Shown here piece by piece: positions 61,381-64,000 of a stretch of DNA of 64,000 bases (positions are counted from its first letter, which is position 1; the number at the start of each line of letters is the position of its first letter). Made by a program: the position numbers and the translations under genes. The DNA is from Bifidobacterium catenulatum PV20-2 (GTDB taxonomy: Bacteria > Actinomycetota > Actinomycetes > Actinomycetales > Bifidobacteriaceae), in the NCBI RefSeq assembly GCF_000800455.1, contig NZ_CP007456.1, forward strand, positions 434,001-498,000. The letters are read 5' to 3'. The notes below the pieces were generated by a model, which saw only the letters and a list, made by a program, of their open reading frames with translations, had not been told where the DNA came from and did no database searches.

Positions 61381-63498
61381 TCACAAGCTGTGCAGACAAC
61401 TTGCATCGGACTTGATATGGTCCTCAATATACGGACGTTGCCATTCCACAAACGTTTCGTGGGATTCGGTCAATCCCTCCCGCAGCAATTCATCCACAAC
61501 ATCACTGCAGATGCGCTCAACAGTGGCGATAATGTGCTCTGCCGCAGGCTTCGCACCCTTGCCGCCCTCACCGAAACCGGCACCACCGAAACATGCGGCG
61601 GAACTCAATCGCAATATGTCTTCCAACTGTTCGCACACGCCGGCAAGCCTTGTTGCCATACGGCGGCTCAGCTTGCGCATGGCAACAAACTGCCATTTGT
61701 AATACGGCAGATATCCAACGCTCACCGGCTCATTGATCAGAAACACCAACGAAGCCGTGGCGTTCACGAACTCATGAATGCTCAACATCGCAGCAGCACC
61801 ATCGCCACGTTGCAGCATGCGCGGCAGATTGTATTGCCCCGCCTGAGCCATCATGCCCAAACAGCGAGAAATCAAGGAAAGTCGAACATCTTCCGGCATG
61901 AACTTGAACCCCTGCCGAGTCTTGGAAAACACCCCTAACGGATCAGCGAACACCTGGCCGTTTGTGGCAGTGGCAAGTGTGGCTTCGTCCAAACTCAGCC
62001 AAGACGCATAGTCGTTCTGCGCCGGAGCCTCACGAAACAGTGTGATCCGTTCGAAGAAATCACCGATACGAAACACGCCATCACGGCGAAACTCGCCTTG
62101 CGCACGCGGCGTAAGTGGCGATTGAGATGCGGCAAGAGCGTCGGAATTAGCCGAACCATGCCCGGCAAAATGCGGCTTGCCCTGCTCCTCAACAGTGAAA
62201 TCGCGACTCAACGCATCGTAATTAGCCTGCAATTGCTCGCCAATCGCATCATAATCCTCATCGGTAAGCCACAGGCAGAAACGCGGCGCGAAATCATGAT
62301 CGCGCGACAACTCATCGTCGAAACCGAAACATTCCGAACCATAACCGACCAAACCTGCGGCAATCCGCCCCTGATATGCCGAATATGCGCCGGCAACCAA
62401 CGGTTTGCCGAGATCATTCCAGAATGCGCGAGACAAAGCAAGTCCCGAAATATGGTGAGAAATCGCAGGAATCGAAGATGTGCCGGATTCTGCCATACAG
62501 TGCGGTTCGCTCGATTGCTGAGATTCGCTTGATTTCGGTGAATGCTGAGATTCCAAGGATCCTTGCGATTCTTGATATTCTTGCGATTCCCGCGTTTTAT
62601 GAGATGATGGCATGTGCTTATGCAACGCCTGTTTTGCCGCTTCAAGATTGGCTGCAGTCGTGTGATAGTAGTCGGTGTTGCGTCCGTAGCATTCCTCAAT
62701 CACGCTCAACGCATGCTCATAGCCGGAAACCGCATCCTGCAGGCAGCCGGCCATATAGCAGGCCTGCGCATAGCCGGCCAGCGCCGAAGCATAATGCGCA
62801 CTATGTTCCAAATGCCCGGTACGGTAGATTGTCAACGCTTTCTGGGCGTGCTGCATGGCATCGCTCGCCCAATACCGGTCCATCTGTAGGAGCAGCAACG
62901 CAAGATTGGTGTGCGTGGAGGCAATGTCGATATCAGCGCTCGCATCGGGGGAAGATTGCTCCAACAGATTCAGCGCCTGTTCCAGCTCGCGCTTCGCCTG
63001 ATTGAGACGACCGGTTTCGCTGTATAACATGGACATATTGTTGTGCAGCGCGGCCAGGCGTCGGTCGGTGGGGGAGAAGACGGATGCGGCCGCGTCAAGC
63101 GCCTGACGGTACAGCTGTTCGGCCTCCTCGTACTGGCCTGCGGCTCGCATGCCCGTGGCCGCGTTGATCAGCGTCGTAGCCCACGCCTGCGGGTCGATTC
63201 CCTGAAGATGCAAATGATCCGCAACGCTTAACGATTCGCGGATAATCGGCAGATTGTCGGTATGGCGACCTTGCGAACGGTAAAACCCCATCGTTTCGTT
63301 CAACACCGTCAGCAAACCGGCGTCATTATGGCTGTGTTCGGCTTCGGTTCGTGCCTTCTGCAGGTACGGTTCAGCCTGTTCAGGAGCCTTATGCGCATCG
63401 AAAATCGCATCAAGACCACGCAGAAATCGTTGTACATCAAATGTTGCGCATTCGTCATCGCAATTATTCATATTCAGATTGACATCACTGTCTGCCAT
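61381..63498 (-). CDS. TPR-DUF4037 protein (nucleotidyltransferase-like)
   Basis: A 705-residue protein. Residues of about 25-295 are TPR-like helical repeats (for example AAGQYEEAEQLYRQALDAA, MLYSETGRLNQAKRELEQALNLL). A Ser/Gln/Glu-rich linker follows (about 298-340). The C-terminal part is DUF4037, opening with SGLALSRAFWNDLGKPLVA; residues 387-403 (GSECFGFDDELSRDHDF) have the G-S-...-D-x-S-x-D-x-D layout of a nucleotidyltransferase fold active site. I start at the ATG at 63498, which has GAAGGGATTGCG before it; a longer frame to 63606 is poor. With DUF4125 downstream it forms a pair of unknown function. Confidence 0.78.
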   Translation of the reverse strand: MADSDVNLNMNNCDDECATFDVQRFLRGLDAIFDAHKAPEQAEPYLQKARTEAEHSHNDAGLLTVLNETMGFYRSQGRHTDNLPIIRESLSVADHLHLQGIDPQAWATTLINAATGMRAAGQYEEAEQLYRQALDAAASVFSPTDRRLAALHNNMSMLYSETGRLNQAKRELEQALNLLEQSSPDASADIDIASTHTNLALLLLQMDRYWASDAMQHAQKALTIYRTGHLEHSAHYASALAGYAQACYMAGCLQDAVSGYEHALSVIEECYGRNTDYYHTTAANLEAAKQALHKHMPSSHKTRESQEYQESQGSLESQHSPKSSESQQSSEPHCMAESGTSSIPAISHHISGLALSRAFWNDLGKPLVAGAYSAYQGRIAAGLVGYGSECFGFDDELSRDHDFAPRFCLWLTDEDYDAIGEQLQANYDALSRDFTVEEQGKPHFAGHGSANSDALAASQSPLTPRAQGEFRRDGVFRIGDFFERITLFREAPAQNDYASWLSLDEATLATATNGQVFADPLGVFSKTRQGFKFMPEDVRLSLISRCLGMMAQAGQYNLPRMLQRGDGAAAMLSIHEFVNATASLVFLINEPVSVGYLPYYKWQFVAMRKLSRRMATRLAGVCEQLEDILRLSSAACFGGAGFGEGGKGAKPAAEHIIATVERICSDVVDELLREGLTESHETFVEWQRPYIEDHIKSDASCLHSL

Positions 63499-63604
63499 CG
63501 CAATCCCTTCATCGGTGACTTCCATCATCTCCCGAACCGCAGACGGCATCGCAGACGGCGAAACAACGAAAGATGGGGAACATGCGATACGTCGTAAAAA
63601 GAAC

Positions 63605-63645
63605 AACGGGATATCTCATCATATTTTTTGATGAGATATCCCGTT
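63605..63645. terminator. Bidirectional terminator
   Basis: AACGGGATATCTCATCA and its perfect complement (17 base pairs) enclose TATTTTT. It separates the DUF4037 gene from the MFS gene. Confidence 0.88.
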
Positions 63646-63683
63646 AAATAACAGAAATAATCGAAATAACTGACTGTCGAATG

Positions 63684-64000
63684 TCAGACATGCACTTCGC
63701 GCATACGCTCCGTAGCACCCGTATGCGTTTCGTAACGACGCGAATAGGTGACCAGCATAATCACCGCAATCAAGGCGATCGGGGCACCGGCCAAACCGGT
63801 GTAATGGTAGTTCATGGCGGTTGCCGTCAATGCGGCGCCACCAACGATCGAACCGATCGCATTGCCAAAATTGAACGCGATCTGCACGGCCGCGCCCGCA
63901 ATCAGCTCGCCGCCGCCCTCACCGGCCTGCACCATCAGCAGCTGCTGCGGAGACGAGTTGAAGAACAGTGCGAAACCAAGCATGAACGTCAACACCGCAG
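63684..64000 (-). CDS. MFS transporter (C-terminal part)
   Basis: The gene enters from the right edge; only about 105 residues are present. They include membrane spans (for example MLTFMLGFALFFNSS, ALIAVIMLVTY) and the charged SRRYETHTGATERM tail. The pattern GGGELIAGAAVQIAFNFGNAIGSIVGGA resembles AraJ/sugar-efflux or multidrug carriers of the major facilitator superfamily. The start and substrate cannot be told. Confidence 0.75.
   Translation of the reverse strand, partial: AVLTFMLGFALFFNSSPQQLLMVQAGEGGGELIAGAAVQIAFNFGNAIGSIVGGAALTATAMNYHYTGLAGAPIALIAVIMLVTYSRRYETHTGATERMREVHV

Noticed and set aside
1..64000. CRISPR array, prophage, integrase or insertion sequence
   Set aside because: No regularly spaced repeats, transposase or integrase motifs were seen anywhere. 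The small repeats found are single or double hairpins.

Overview
The window looks like a Bifidobacterium chromosome, closest in my judgement to B. adolescentis or a near relative. The evidence is a GC-rich actinobacterial coding style, a fused adhE, a zinc-ribbon S14 (type Z) inside the S10-spc cluster, an actinobacterial bS22-like 29-residue gene, and a PTS/BglG unit behind a RAT-terminator leader. The species call comes from remembered family and gene-order knowledge, not from a database search. I see no CRISPR array, rRNA operon, insertion sequence or prophage.

Layout. 1-491: start of a ROK-type regulator (minus), then an AT-rich control region and adhE (962-3691). 4171-19159: the S10, spc and alpha ribosomal superoperon, rpsJ to rplQ, with secY, adk, infA, rpmJ and rpoA. 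It is broken by three clear terminators and two internal GC-rich hairpins. map is not between adk and infA, and rpsD is not between rpsK and rpoA. truA follows. 20472-23588: an ATP-grasp/alpha-E fusion plus a transglutaminase-like protein, a conserved but functionally open pair. tRNA-Ser(CGA) and a lipoprotein gene follow. 24900-31977: nusA, infB, rbfA, truB, ribF (transcription, initiation, ribosome maturation, tRNA modification, flavins).

32056-39981 is the most interesting block. It holds a polar amino-acid ABC transporter with two paralogous binding lipoproteins, an MTA/SAH-nucleosidase-like enzyme, a deaminase-type amidohydrolase, a divergent S-adenosylhomocysteine hydrolase homologue and a DUF985 cupin. 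Several active-site residues that define the textbook enzymes are changed. I suggest these genes handle S-adenosylhomocysteine-related nucleosides by a non-canonical, possibly inosyl (deaminated), route.

40092-46931: radA, a membrane-anchored protein, the bS22-like gene, rpiA, an RNase HI with a long tail and extra C-terminal domain, a histidine-kinase remnant, and pgm. 47070-50273: a beta-glucoside/glucose-type PTS permease and its BglG-family antiterminator, with promoter, RAT and terminator visible in the leader. 50290-55406: a diacylglycerol-kinase-family lipid kinase, serS next to tRNA-Ser(UGA), a truncated PfkB kinase, an NCS1 nucleobase permease and an isochorismatase-fold hydrolase. 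55622-60442: a PspC-linked two-component system with a divergent PspC membrane operon. 60655-63498: a DUF4125 gene and a TPR-DUF4037 (nucleotidyltransferase-like) gene, a second candidate for an undescribed system. The window ends inside an MFS transporter gene.
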